64,000 nt of DNA, taken from contig OX463788.1 in assembly GCA_949825025.1 (NCBI GenBank), forward strand, positions 32,366,878 through 32,430,877, given 5' to 3'. Source of the DNA: Siphlonurus alternatus (lineage: Eukaryota; Arthropoda; Insecta; Ephemeroptera; Siphlonuridae). The position numbers were made by a program, and so were the translations under genes. Positions 11,560 through 23,489 of this stretch are shown piece by piece (position 1 is the first letter of the stretch; each line of letters starts with the position of its first letter). The notes under the pieces are model-generated. The model saw nothing but the letters and a program-made list of their open reading frames with translations. It ran no database searches and was not told the origin of the DNA.

Positions 11560-13790
11560 TGCTGCCGTCGGTGAGGCACAGTAAAACAGTAAACAAACAA
11601 AACAAAATGAGATGCCCCTCCCCCCCATCCTACGTTGGGGAACTGCTTCCTGTAGTATAGGGATTAACCTCTATTCAGAGGTTATATAAAATATACAAAA
11701 TCCTTAAATTCATGGTTTTATTATTGTATCATTCAGTATGTATATACATTATAATTATATTTAAATATTTTATATTATAAATAAACTTGTACAAAAATAT
11801 TTGTAGTTTTATCCTTATTCAAAAGTTAAATTTTAGTCTCAATGACAAGCTTCAACTTAAAAATGCCGCAGCGCCGCATTCTGACATCGCTCCGTAAGGT
11901 TTTTGTTAGGAGAAAAATCTTATTCATTTTTTCATTCAAATTCTATGCTGCACAAAATCTAGAATATTTTTTATGTCGTGTAAAGTGATCTTTATTCCCG
12001 TGGCTCATATGAATTATTATAATAATCTTGCCCTTCATAAGAACCGTCGGAAAAAATTAAAAACCAGGTACCGCATGGGTTAAAGCTAGGATAGGAAGCT
12101 TGATAGAACATGTCGTCGCGCGCAGTTCGCGCGCTAGATTTTCATTGGCTGAGAGAATTGTGTTGTCAATGTTAAATTAATTAAGCTTCTCATTATAAGT
12201 GTCGTGCAGATAATTGATATTCAAATTCTTTTCATTTAAAGTTCCAAATAAAATTACAATTGGAAATGGATTTAATTTAATTATTATAATATATATAATT
12301 AAATATATATATGTACAAATTTTAACTTGATTTAATTAATCCAAAAAAGCAAATATTATATTATTTAATTGTTATATATTTTATTATAAAATTTTATTTT
12401 CATTTTATTATTTTTTTTAATGTGTTTATTCATAAAATAGACATAATTCATAATCATTTTATAGTTCATAGTACATAATCATATAATACATAAGAAAATT
12501 CTGTAGACCCCAAGAGTTTAAAAAACTCGTATACCGGGGGAAAGTTAATTTCATCATTTTAAATCTTTAATAAAAATTAAGCTTTATTATATATATAGGT
12601 CATAGGCAGCCCTCTGGTCCAAAAAGGTTCAATTAACTTGGAATATAAACCAGATATAAACATATATATATGCGTCCTGTGGCATTAGTGATGAGCATCA
12701 TCAGTGCCAGCTTCACAGTGGCGGTTCCGATCGGTTCTGTAAAAAGTATTGGATATCTTACTAAAATTCCGTACGATCAAGGATAATATTTCCTCTATTT
12801 CCGGCCCTCCATGCGTACGATGAAAAACCTGGCTGTGAAATGTGAACGCAGCATTATAATACATTTTGACTCGGAATTGATTGATATATTTTATTTTTTA
12901 TGTATTATTGAATTCGGGTCTGCGGACCATGCAAGCAGTCATATTATACGGGTCTTTCACCATACGTCACAAAAATATGACGTCACGTGAATGTAGGCAA
13001 AAAGCACCTATTTAACATGGTAGTAGCATACCAAAAACTATTTATTTTCTGCGATATGACAATCGTGGTACATTTGACAATTATGTTATTTGATAGATTG
13101 AGATGTCAAGTAAATGGAAAAAAATACAATATTTGCCAATGATATCTGTGAAAAATACAATAAATCATTAAATAAAATGTAAATCGACTCCAAATTTCAC
13201 GTCAATAATGACCATTTTACGACACTTATGCACTGATATTAACCCTAAGATTCTTAAAAAAATTCAGCCAATCACCGGCCATTGCTTTCCCCGCGGACTT
13301 TTGAATACGAGGGGGAAACGGAACAACAAAAAGTAATGATAAAGAATCTAGGTAAAATAAAAAAAAATGTATATGTTCAAGTTATGTACATTTATTTCTT
13401 ACGTATATATTTATATTGTTAAAAAAAATTAAAATATGTTAAATTAGGAGGAATAAATCAAGTGATTCCAGTTCCCTCTCAGCACCTACTGCTGAATGTA
13501 AACAACAACAACAAAGCCAAGCAAACGCTATATAGCTCATTAAATAGGTCTGTTCGTATATACAATATGCATGGCACAATCAGAACATTAGAAAGAATTG
13601 ATTATTTTTTATGAACCTTTTGTATACCGTTTCACACAAATAATCGATTCTTTCTGATTTTGTGTATAATTAATTTATATACGAAATAACGGCGTTGGAC
13701 AACATACATGAAAAAAATTTACTGCAGAAATGAATAGATATGGTACCAAATTATGCTACTCTGAATTTTTTCAGATTCTTTTGAAACCCG
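11560..13790. other. Intergenic DNA, nothing firmly identified
   Basis: AT-rich. 12420-12560 resembles an antisense 3' retroelement end (TTTATTCATAAAATAG). There are CRE-like words near 12980 and a weak inverted pair around 13590-13660. No supported gene. Confidence 0.45.
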
Positions 13791-13803
13791 GAACTATTTT
13801 TAA

Positions 13804-13919
13804 ATAATTATTGAAAGTCCTGTGATTTCAGTTGGCACCCCTGCAGCCTTAATAAAAAGGATGGAGACTGGACGCCTATTGACGCCTCCAGGGGGCGTGG
13901 CCGCACTTTCAATAATTAT
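13804..13919. mobile_element. Very short TTAA-flanked TIR element
   Basis: ATAATTATTGAAAGTCC at the left pairs with GCACTTTCAATAATTAT at the right, and TTAA flanks both sides. About 116 bp; the interior is GC-richer (GACGCCT repeats). Non-coding. Confidence 0.65.
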
Positions 13920-14382
13920 TTAAGGTATAACCTGAGAATTTGTCTGTCAAGGTCAAGAGGCGTGGCTATAGTGGCAACACTGTTTGCATTGGAATGAGCT
14001 TAAATTTTTAGGAGGGGGTGGTGACAACAGTCGGATCCTTGAGAACGTTGCCACATTTCTCATCACATATAGGAAACGATCATCGCCACGGTTCAAAATA
14101 TATGAAAACAATTCAGAAAAATAGTCTAAAAAATTAGGCTTTAGTAAAAAAAAAAAGTAAAAGAATCTGTTGTATAGTTTTTTTGCAATACTAATTAACA
14201 AATTTAACATTGGAAGGATACAAAATTCTCATTTAAATAAATTAATTATAATTAAACCAACGGTTAAAAAATTCCGAAAAAATTCAGAGCTAATTTGACG
14301 ATTGTTGTGAGTCCACCAAATTAATTTGAAGAAAATCTGTTGTAGCAAATTTTTCGTCCAAATTTCTCAGGTTAAGCCTTAA

Positions 14383-14770
14383 GGTAGAGATAACGCTGAA
14401 CAGCTGATCGACGTAATCCCCTTTGATTAACATGTAAACCTTAGCAAATTGACAAAAATTCTGAATTTTTTTGAGAGGCAGATATTAGTGCCTAAAAGCC
14501 ATAGAAAAAGTTTCAAAAACATTTAACGAGCCGATTTTTTTTAATTAATTTTTTAATTTGGCTCTCCATGGGAAAGCCCTATGCTGAAAATTAAAAAAAT
14601 TAATTAAAAAAAATCGGCTCGTTAAATTGTTTTGAAATTTTTTCTATGGCTTTTAGGCACTAATATCTGCCTCTCAAAAAAATTTCAGAATTTTTGTCAA
14701 TTTGCTAAGGTTTACATGTTAATCAAAGGGGATTACGTCGATCAGCTGTTCGGAACGTTATCTTCTAGTA
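14383..14770. mobile_element. TTAA palindromic MITE, family GGTAGAG (copy 1)
   Basis: The left TTAA is at 14379-14382. Arms include CAGCTGATCGACGTAATCCC, AGGCAGATATTAGTGCCTAA and ATTTAACGAGCCGATTTTTT, each found inverted in the right half. The right terminus is degenerate. It is homologous to the MITE split between 26142 and 47214. It lies about 170 bp upstream of the PRDX6 start codon. Confidence 0.78.
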
Positions 14771-14937
14771 GCGTAATACAACTAAGATCTGTTATACTGG
14801 TAAGACCAAGCAAAGGCCTTGGCAAAGGCTAAATCGATCAGGATTACCGGAAATATTACATACTCATAAGTCAGTGTTCTCATATTAATTTGCGTTTGCA
14901 TAATTATATTATATAAATATATCAACTAAGAAAAAAA

Positions 14938-15020
14938 ATGAAGCTTGGTGATAAGTTCCCAAATTTTAAAGCAGAATCAAGCATTGGCAAGATTGAGTTT
15001 TACGATTGGCTTGAAGACTC
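14938..15020 (+). CDS. PRDX6: PRDX6 exon 1
   Basis: The start ATG follows an A-rich stretch (aagaaaaaaa). It encodes [18 protein letters not shown] through LED plus two bases of a Ser codon; the donor is gtaagt. No in-frame upstream ATG continues the protein, and the length matches the family N-terminus. Confidence 0.93.
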
Positions 15021-17643
15021 GTAAGTTCACCACTTAATTACTATAATTTTATGTAAATAACTTGAGAGTTATCAAGAAATATCCCTTTTATGTTGACGTA
15101 TTTGTATATCGATCGGCACTTACATAATACAGTATGCATATATATGCATACGTACTGTACTATTTAATACCGTTAGTACGTATACTGTACTCTGTATGCA
15201 TATGCATACTTGCTCTGTACGTTTATTTTACAGTACATACAATTAAATACTGTAGTATATATTTATATATATATATATATATGCATATATACTGTATTGA
15301 ATTGAAATAATCTTTATTTAGCTTTCGCTATTCAGTACAAATATAGTTTATATATTATTTTAATTAAACAATATAAAACTGGTGGTTCATAAAATGTATG
15401 ATAGTTCATAGAATTTTATGCCTACAGTACAATATTTTTAGGATACAAAAAACCATCTTAATAATTATACATTTTATAGTTACCAATTATAGCTATATAA
15501 AAAAAATATATATTATTGACTTATTACATATAATTATAATCTTATACATTTATCTGGTATACACAAATTTTTCTTTAACAAATTCTATACATAATCTTTT
15601 AAACATTTTTTTTGTAGGACTTGTTTTTATATTAATAGGCAATAGGTGACTTGTCCTTACACTGATCCTCGCCATCTGTGCGAGTGGCGCTGCAACTTCG
15701 TGTACGGTCAAAGCATGTAGAAACGAAATAATACATTGCGAAGATGGGGGAAAAATTTTGTGAACCGCGAGTTAGGTACGAAAGAAAATAAAAAGTTAAC
15801 ATTTTTCACTGCCAAAACGTGGTATAACTATTCTAGTTTGCTTCAGTGCAATTGTTTTCACCCTAGCACTGCTCAATTCCAAATACTAGCGAGATAAAGA
15901 CAACTACCTCGGGCCACCGCGGCTCGCCATGCTGCCAAGCGATTCTGCGATTGGTTGACCACAGAGCAGCCATTGATGGGTTAGAACGGCATGACGTCAT
16001 GCTGTCAAGTGATTGGTCGACTTTGAACTGCAAGTTGCAAAAAGTTGCAGCGCCACTCACAGATGGCGAGGATCAGTGTAAGGACAAGTCACCTATTCAT
16101 TAAACAATTTTTTACCACAGTTATAAATAGGTGACTTGTCCTTACACTGATCCTCGCCATCTGTGAGTGGCGCTGCAACTTTTTGCAACTTGCAGTTCAA
16201 AGTCGACCAATCACTTGACAGCATGACGTCATGTCATTCTAACCCATCAATGGCTGCTCTGTGGTCAACCAATTGCAGAATCGCTTGGCAGCATGGCGAG
16301 CCGCGGTGGCCCGAGGTAGTTGTCTTTATCTCGCTGGTATTTGGAATTGAGCAGTGCTAGGGTGAAAACAATTGCACTGAAGCAAACTAGAATAGTTATA
16401 CCACGTTTTGGCAGTGAAAAATGTTAACTTTTTATTTTCTTTCGTACCTAACTCGCGGTTCACAAAATTTTTCCCCCATCTTCGCAATGTATTATTTCGT
16501 TTCTACATGCTTTGACCTTACACGAAGTTGCAGCGCCACTCGCACAGATGGCGAGGATCAGTGTAAGGACAAGTCACCTATTGATCCTTCTGATCTATGT
16601 TTGTTAACACATTTTCTAAAATAATTATTGCAGCCTCTTGTATTATAAATATGCATTTCACTATTCTTAATAAGCTCTTTTTTAAAATGAATTGGAAATT
16701 TATCAATAATATCATAAAAAAATAGCAGCACCTTTAATTTTTACAACCCAATACAATTTTCATGGCTCTGTTTTGCAGTCTCTGTAACATATTAATATTT
16801 CTCTTGTATTAAAAAACAATGATGCGCAATATAATATAATTATATATATATATTATACATATACATATATATGCGCAAATTTAATATAATTATATATTAA
16901 ATTAATGTATACTGCATCATATATGCATAATTATGATTGTAAGTAATGTGTTCTACAGGTGGGGAATATTGTTCTCTCACCCTTCAGACTTCACACCTGT
17001 TTGTACAACAGAGCTGAGCCGAGTAGCCAACCTACTGCCTGAGTTCCAAAAGCGAGGCATCAAAGTCATTGCTTTGTCCTGTGACTCTGTTGACTCCCAT
17101 CTGAAATGGATCAAAGTACGTTTGCCCTAATTATTCAATGTTTTACTAAATTATTTAAGAATATAAAACAGGTGTCAGGCTATTCAGATGTATATATATT
17201 GCGTGTTCTGACTGTTCTGAGACTCTTTGGCTGGGCTCTGTTAATTAAAGAAAACAGTGCGGCTAGGAATGTCTGAAAACCTCATTAATAAATGGGACAG
17301 GCAGTGTAGCAATTAAAATAAAGTTCCATGACATTCTGTATGCATTCCTTTTATTATTATAATATATATATTATGAGACTGCCAGTTTCAAAACAGGCTG
17401 TTTGATTTTCTGATAAAGTTTACCTTTTAGGTGGTTAATCTTTTCTTATCGAATAAAAGTAAAATTAAGAGCCGGTTTTGAAGCTGACGGTCTCACATAT
17501 GTTCAGTTTTGATCGGTTTTGACTCAAAAGACATTGACATGCACTTTTAACTATAAAGCTTGAAAAATATCAACCAAGCAGTTGCTCTCGGAACTTGATA
17601 CCCATTACCCCGCCGCGAGCTGGAAGCTCTTTGGGGGGTATCC

Positions 17644-17674
<31 letters not shown>

Positions 17675-20600
17675 GCAACACTGTGGTATATAGGCACATG
17701 TAAAGAGATTCACAGCTATTCCTCTTAATCTTGTCTGTGCCTGGCTGCCTAATATATGCGGTATTGCCTTTTTATGCTAGATCGAGCTCCGCAAGCAAAC
17801 TCTTGGGGGATATTCCGATTTGAACATACAGTATAATTATGTGTGAACTCCTGTGCATATGTATTCCTTGAATGCATCATCTCCTGTATCACAGCCAAGT
17901 ACCAGGAAACTACAGCACTCCTGATGTGCTGGTGCATCAGATCTGTGGCCTAATTTTCTTAGAATGACAATTAAGTATTGGTCGTGAAAATAGCTTCCTT
18001 CATGTGATTGCTTTGTTTTATATATCATGGTGGAACAGCAGAGAATGTACAGAGGCTGTTTTTGATGTTTCCGCAATTTGGATAAAAGTATAAATAAGAG
18101 TACAACATTTTCATTTAGAGCTCATTTAATTTCATGACTATCAATGAGATCCTGTTACCAAAGTATATCTCAAAACCAGTCTGTTTTTGTATTTTCTCTA
18201 TATTTTTAAGATATAACTTTTCAGTGGAATGTGAAAGAAAGGAAATGTAAATTGCTCTGCATGCAATCATACAGGTACACTCACAGCTGGAATAAATGCA
18301 TGAATATGCAGTTTTTCAATTTAATGTAGAGTGAGAAATTGTATTTTTTTTATTTATTATTATTATTATTTTTTTTTTAAAGATTTTATTTTCTAAAGAT
18401 TTTTTTTAATCTGCGCTCTATTGAGAAACAGAAAGCAAAAAATCTATCTCAAATAGCTTCATCACAAAAGATTCCCAAATTAGTGTTTTGGAGGCCTTTA
18501 GCACGCATCCTTATGGAACAGAAAACAGCTTTTTACTCCACACAACTTCATCTGAACTATGGTACCAATTAAAAAATACCTACTTAATCTATATATCGTC
18601 GTTGTAGCGCTCTTTTGACCAATCTAGCTTTATAAGTTTTGACTTTTTGACCAATCTAAAATTATAAGTTTTGACCTTTTGAACAATCTTTAAAAATTTT
18701 GGCAGGGACAAATGTCCAAAATCTCAAAAGTTACAACTTTTTTTTTATTGCGCCATTCGAAAGAGCGTAAAATTTGCCACAAGATGGCACCACTCGTACA
18801 AGAAATTAAGAAAATAATTGATTGGACAAAAGGTCATAACTTATAAAAAGAGATTGGTCAGAAGGTCAAAACTTAAAATTTTAGATTGGTCAAAAAGTCA
18901 AAACTTATAAAGCTAGATTGGTCAAAAGAGCGCTACAACGACGATATATGATGAATTCTTTAATGGATTTTTAATTTAAAAAAATAAATACGGAGCTGTT
19001 CCGGAAAAAAATAATGACAAAAAATCTATATATATATATATTGAAAATATATGGGAATTAACCAAATTTTACTTTTTTTTTCCGGAAAAACAGCTTCATA
19101 AAAAAAAATTTATATATATTTAAAAATCGATTAAAGAATTCATCATAGATTACGCCGGTATATTTTATTGGTGCCATAGTTCAGACGAAGTTGGAGCTGT
19201 TTTCTGTACCATAAGGCTGCATGCTAAAGGCCTCCACAACACCAACTTTGGGAATTTTTTGTAGTGAAGCTATTTGAGATGTAATTTTTGGGTTTTCATT
19301 TCTCAATAGAGGGCAGATTAAACTATTTTTAGAAAATAAAAAAAAAAAAAAAAAAAATCATTTACTCTACTTTAAGGGCAATGGTTGCTTGATGGTCTAT
19401 AGACCCGAAGTCACTACATCAATAGATTCAATTCAATGCAGTTTTGGAGTGCAGAATATTCTAAAACATAATCGTCATTGCCTCAGTTAATTTTTGCTTA
19501 GTTTACTTGAAAATTTAAATACATGTATAGCTCTTGTAACAACTAATGTGTACTGTACTGTTTTTTCAGGATATTGAGTGCTATGGGAAGCTTGATAGCA
19601 GTGCTGCCTTTCCATACCCTATTATTGCGGATGATTCACGGAGTCTGGCAACTACGCTGGGCATGCTGGATGACACAGATTTAGATGAGCGAGGACTTCC
19701 CTTGACTGTTCGAGCAGTGTTCGTGATAGACTCAAACAAAAGTCTACGCCTCTCCCTACTCTATCCAGCCTCTACTGGGCGTAACTTTGAGTATGTATAT
19801 GTCTGTAAATTTTTTGTGTAGGATATAAATTAATTTTAATAGTTGTTGTTAATTTAGTATAAAGTACATATTCATTCTTATCTTTAAACATGTAATATGA
19901 TAAGTACCGGTACCATTTATCTTAGCGCCAATTGAATTGTAACTTGTGGTTTCATATGTTTTTGTTTTTTTTAAAGGTGTTATGTTATATTACATATTAT
20001 AACTGCACAATTATCGAATTATGTAATCATTTTTGTAAATAATATTAATATTTTACAATTATTATAAAAATAATATGTACTACAGTATAACAAGTTTAAG
20101 CTTACGTCCGACTCTATGGCGCCAAGCTCCAGGCAGTCTAGACCGAATGGCAGCATCCATAAGAGCCTTAATATAAATCTCAAGACAACCGCCGCGCGCA
20201 GTTGAATCCACACGTAAACTAAGATTTGTAATACTGTAAATACAAAATTAAACAAATGTAGATAATATACTATTTCAGTAACACAAATCAATTCATGCTG
20301 TATAACATACAGTAAATAATGACATTTTATCAAAATAAAAATATGTTTCAGGTAAATTGTGTAATGAGAGTTTCCATATTGCAAGTTTTCATCATTAAAA
20401 TTTGTGCATAATTGTATAGCAATTCTTGCATTACAGTATTTGAGTATTTCTTTTAATTTCAGTGAAATTCTGAGGGCTCTGGATTCACTTCAGCTGACAG
20501 ATAAATACAAAGTTGCTACACCAGCAGACTGGAAGGTATTTATTCTGTCATTACGTATATATGCTTGTTAATTAAGGATGATATGCAAGATTGTGTTTAA

Positions 20601-21454
20601 GTATAGGTTTAACTAAGTGGCTATAAGTTCGAGTCAAATTCTTTATTAATTCAGGGTTCTACATTTTTTGAGAAATCAATTGTGCATCCGTTGCACTTGT
20701 GACTTAACTTTAAGTAATTTGACGTGGTTCAGCCCAAACAGCAAAGTTGCATCTGTACATTATTAGAAAATAAAGGTTGCATTGGCATGTTTCTACAAAA
20801 AGGCATATGTAGTTGCATTTGGCAATGTTCAGGAAATTTTCTTTTTTTAATTAATTTCAAGTTAAAAACTAAACAAATGTAATACATTGTGTTGTACCAA
20901 AATACAAATTAATAAATACGGAGTAAAAGTAAAATACAGTTTATTCATTTTAGATGTAATAAATTAATTTTCATTTGCAATAATAAAATAATAATAATTA
21001 AATTTGACAAAAAAAAAAAAACATTTCCCGAATGTTGTCAAATTCAATGTCGTCCTTTTGTAGAAACATAGAAACTTGCAGAGCAATGTTGCCACTTTCC
21101 AATAAAATACTGATGTAACTTCACTGTTTGGGTGGAACGGACCTAGTTGATTTATTAATTGGTTATATTTTTTTAGATACAGTAAATTATTGCTTTGAGT
21201 CGGCATTTTTATTATTGTTTTAATAGTTGTGTGTCATTTGCTTAGTTACTATATGCAATATGCATCTTGATCTGTATTAAAAGTGAAACCAATTGATATT
21301 ATACATGTATATGTTGCAGACTGGAGACAAGTGCATGGTTCAACCAAGCGTGAGCGCTGCAGACCAGACTGCCCTGTTCCCCAAGGGTGTGGAAACGATT
21401 GAGTTGCCATCGGGTCGACCTTACCTGCGCTCGACCCCCCAGCCTAATATTTAA
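14938..21454 (+). CDS. PRDX6: Peroxiredoxin-6 (1-Cys peroxiredoxin), complete, five exons
   Basis: This is a thiol peroxidase that reduces H2O2 and lipid hydroperoxides. Exons: 14938-15020, 16959-17115, 19570-19790, 20463-20535, 21320-21454. All junctions are GT/AG, phases agree, and 669 nt give 222 residues (human 224). Visible are [14 protein letters not shown] with the peroxidatic Cys at residue 43 and its His at 35, the conserved [15 protein letters not shown], and the C-terminal domain with [14 protein letters not shown] and LPSGRPYLR. No resolving Cys of the 2-Cys type is apparent. At the positions of the vertebrate phospholipase triad, Ser is kept (28) but His is Tyr (22) and the Asp after the VFV motif is Asn, so the PLA2 activity is doubtful. 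Confidence 0.95.
15643..16095. mobile_element. 453-bp TIR element, first of an inverted pair (PRDX6 intron 1)
   Basis: The termini are TAGGTGACTTGTCCTTACAC and its complement, with TIRs of about 55 bp reaching GCGCTGCAACTT. An identical-length copy lies in opposite orientation at 16128-16580. The TA at each edge is consistent with a Tc1/mariner-type TA target. The 65-residue open frames in the two copies are the same non-functional frame seen twice. Confidence 0.8.
16128..16580. mobile_element. 453-bp TIR element, second of an inverted pair
   Basis: This is an inverted copy of 15643-16095, separated from it by 32 bp. Together they form a palindrome of about 940 bp in PRDX6 intron 1. The pair differs by only a few substitutions, so one copy probably arose recently or the two are homogenised. 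Confidence 0.8.
16959..17115 (+). CDS. PRDX6: PRDX6 exon 2 (catalytic Cys)
   Basis: The acceptor is ttctacag and the donor gtacgt. It encodes [20 protein letters not shown], with the peroxidatic cysteine, through SHLKWIK. The entry phase completes the Ser codon from exon 1. Confidence 0.95.
17565..17674 (+). mobile_element. SINE 3' fragment with poly(A) tail
   Basis: ACCCCGCCGCGAGCTGGAAG, then GCTCTTTGGGGGGTATCCTT and a run of about 27 A. The same 3' end occurs in the 5S-derived SINE at 40490-41597. This copy supplies the empty site for the element inserted in that SINE. It lies in PRDX6 intron 2. Confidence 0.75.
18377..19345. repeat. Large inverted repeat in PRDX6 intron 2, with nested MITE
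   Basis: The left arm (from about 18377, TTTCTAAAGATT...CTCTATTGAGAAAC) and the right arm (ending GTTTTCATTTCTCAATAGAG about 19310) are inverted copies of a module also present in the hAT element at 9463-11160. The left arm is interrupted by the element at 18594-18946; the right arm retains the uninterrupted AATCTATGATGAATTC. Confidence 0.7.
18594..18946. mobile_element. Palindromic MITE nested in inverted repeat
   Basis: The ends are TATCGTCGTTGTAGCGCTC and its complement, with repeated GACCAATCTA/TAGATTGGTC blocks inside. Comparison with the other arm of the host repeat (AATCTATGATG) shows insertion at a TA dinucleotide. Confidence 0.75.
19570..19790 (+). CDS. PRDX6: PRDX6 exon 3
   Basis: The acceptor is ttttttcag and the donor gtatgt. 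It encodes [20 protein letters not shown] through [11 protein letters not shown] plus two bases. It holds the segment [11 protein letters not shown], where the vertebrate phospholipase-triad Asp aligns with Asn. Confidence 0.94.
20463..20535 (+). CDS. PRDX6: PRDX6 exon 4
   Basis: The acceptor is aatttcag and the donor gtattt. It encodes [20 protein letters not shown] then PADWK, which matches the family closely. Confidence 0.94.
21320..21454 (+). CDS. PRDX6: PRDX6 exon 5 and stop
   Basis: The acceptor is gttgcag. It encodes [36 protein letters not shown] and the final RSTPQPNI, with TAA at 21452-21454. This is the normal C-terminal domain end. Confidence 0.94.
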   Translation, partial: TGDKCMVQPSVSAADQTALFPKGVETIELPSGRPYLRSTPQPNI

Positions 21455-22800
21455 AAAGTAATGAACCGCCTTAGTTCAAGTACCATTAGTGTACAGCTTC
21501 TATTTTCTGATTGCTCTTCATGGAAAATACAAAATACTGATGGAAAATCAAATACTACAACAGTCCAGTATGCTGTGATTCATTCAAGTTATTATTTTAC
21601 CTAATATTTATTAGCCTGCCAAAATAGGAAGAGTGGGGGTGAGTTTAAGGGGGGGGGGGATTGGCCCCCTTAAGCCATTATTTTTAAGGTTGATGTGTTA
21701 GCTAAATTTCAATTAAATAACGGAAACATTGCCATCTTAGCCACCTTGCTATTCTATTAATGTTGAGCATTTTTCATTTTTTACAACTCTAAAAGTTTAA
21801 AGTGATATTCATGATTTCATATACTGCTATATAATTTATAAGTATATTTTTGTTTTTTATTCCTGCAGTCCTACAAACAAAATACTTCCACTAGAAGAAG
21901 ATGACAAAATTATATTATATAATTGACTATAACGTGCTAATCAAATTTCTAAGCAGGAATGTTGTAATTAAGAGACAGACATCATAGGTACTGTATAATC
22001 CTCACCCATGAGATCCTAGATCTAACGAGCAAAGAAAAAAATACGTGTCTCAAGCCTTGAAGTTGCTGCTTGCTGGAGACAACATGCATGTCACTCATCG
22101 TTCATTGTCTGGGCACTCACTCTGGGTTGTGATGTGTATAGGCTACATGCTCGCCATCATTTCTCTGCACCTCCCCGACAACCTCGAGTTGCTTGGCTTG
22201 CAATTTTAGCAGAGCTAACTTCAAAGTATCGAACACGAAGTTCCAACTTTGCTCGCCAGATCAATGGAACTTTTTGGAGGCGAGAGCTGTACATCCTAGG
22301 TGAAGTTTCAAAATTTGAATAGGAAGGCCATAACTTTATCATTGGGGAACGGTGAAGTAAACAACCTGCATTGTTTGTCTTTATTGCACAGGTGTAAAGG
22401 AACTCAAGAAAAGGGATGCCCTAGAGTTCTAATTCAAGCTTCTAATTTACCTGTGCGATGAACATCGAACATTAATTGCAAAAAAAGTTGCTTGTGTTTC
22501 ATACTTGCCGTTGATTATTATACTAGACTTTGCACTCTGTGATCTAAATTCTATTTGAGCTTTGATAAAGCTCATTATGAATCAGCATTCAGAAACAGGC
22601 ATACCAATTGTTTCGTGTTACTTATCGACGTGGAATTAGCCGCAGTCTTGTATACCAAAAAATGATTTCGGATATTTGGACATGGCATTACCACGATGAC
22701 ATACATAAAAGTTTCATTTACATTTTTTAAGTGTGCTTAAAGGCCTTATGACCATTTCACAGTATTAAGTCCATAGTTAGTATCCTTATATTAATCTAGA
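21455..22800. other. PRDX6 3' flank, no further gene seen
   Basis: 3' untranslated and intergenic DNA. Short overlapping frames on opposite strands around 22134-22342 have no recognisable motifs. Confidence 0.5.
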
Positions 22801-23083
22801 GACAGATTTGGCTGCCGCCGGCGTGCGCGGCAGGGTCTTCTTCCGATCGGGAAACGGAACACTTTTTCCCCTCTCGAGCCTCGAGACGATCAAAAAGAGG
22901 CTCCCCGTGGGTTGTCGATCCCTTATAGGCAGTTTCGCGGTTCCGCGAAACGCTGGTTAAATCATAAAGAAAAGCGGAAAAGCCTCGCGTTGGTGATTTT
23001 GCCCGCGCAAGTTTTCCGAAATTTCGTAAATCCTCGATTGCCCGTCCGACGAATTTTGGATATTTCTAACTAAGCGCGATCGC

Positions 23084-23105
23084 CCCCCCCCCCCCCCCCC
23101 CCCCC
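23084..23105. repeat. Poly(C) tract
   Basis: A run of about 22 C. The complementary strand is G-rich and could adopt G-quadruplex structure. Confidence 0.85.
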
Positions 23106-23489
23106 GGGCTGAAAAAAATTAGGAGGGGGGGAAAACGGGTATTTCGACGAAATCTCGATTTCAGACGTTTTCTAAAGGATATGGGCGAGGCGCACTTTCG
23201 AAAAAAGTGAGATAGCCCTGGGAAGGAAGACCGCCCCCTTTAAATATTCATATCATCACATTTTTTTTTTTTTTCGAAAAATTCGGAATTTTTCCTGGAC
23301 GTCCGAAGTCGGGTCCACGTGTTTTTAACGTTTTTTTAATCCGGCCAGATTGCCGCGATATGGGATGGGAAAAAGGACCATCGGGTGGCTGGGTGGCACT
23401 GAGTGGCAGGGACGTCGATGAAACCGCTAAATCGCGACCGAGTGGCAGAGTGAGTGGCAACGTAACGCGTGTTCGAGTACACTGTACTT

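Noticed and set aside
15863..16360. Pair of 65-codon frames in the twin MITEs
   Set aside because: They are the same frame in the two inverted copies of a non-coding TIR element, with no family match.
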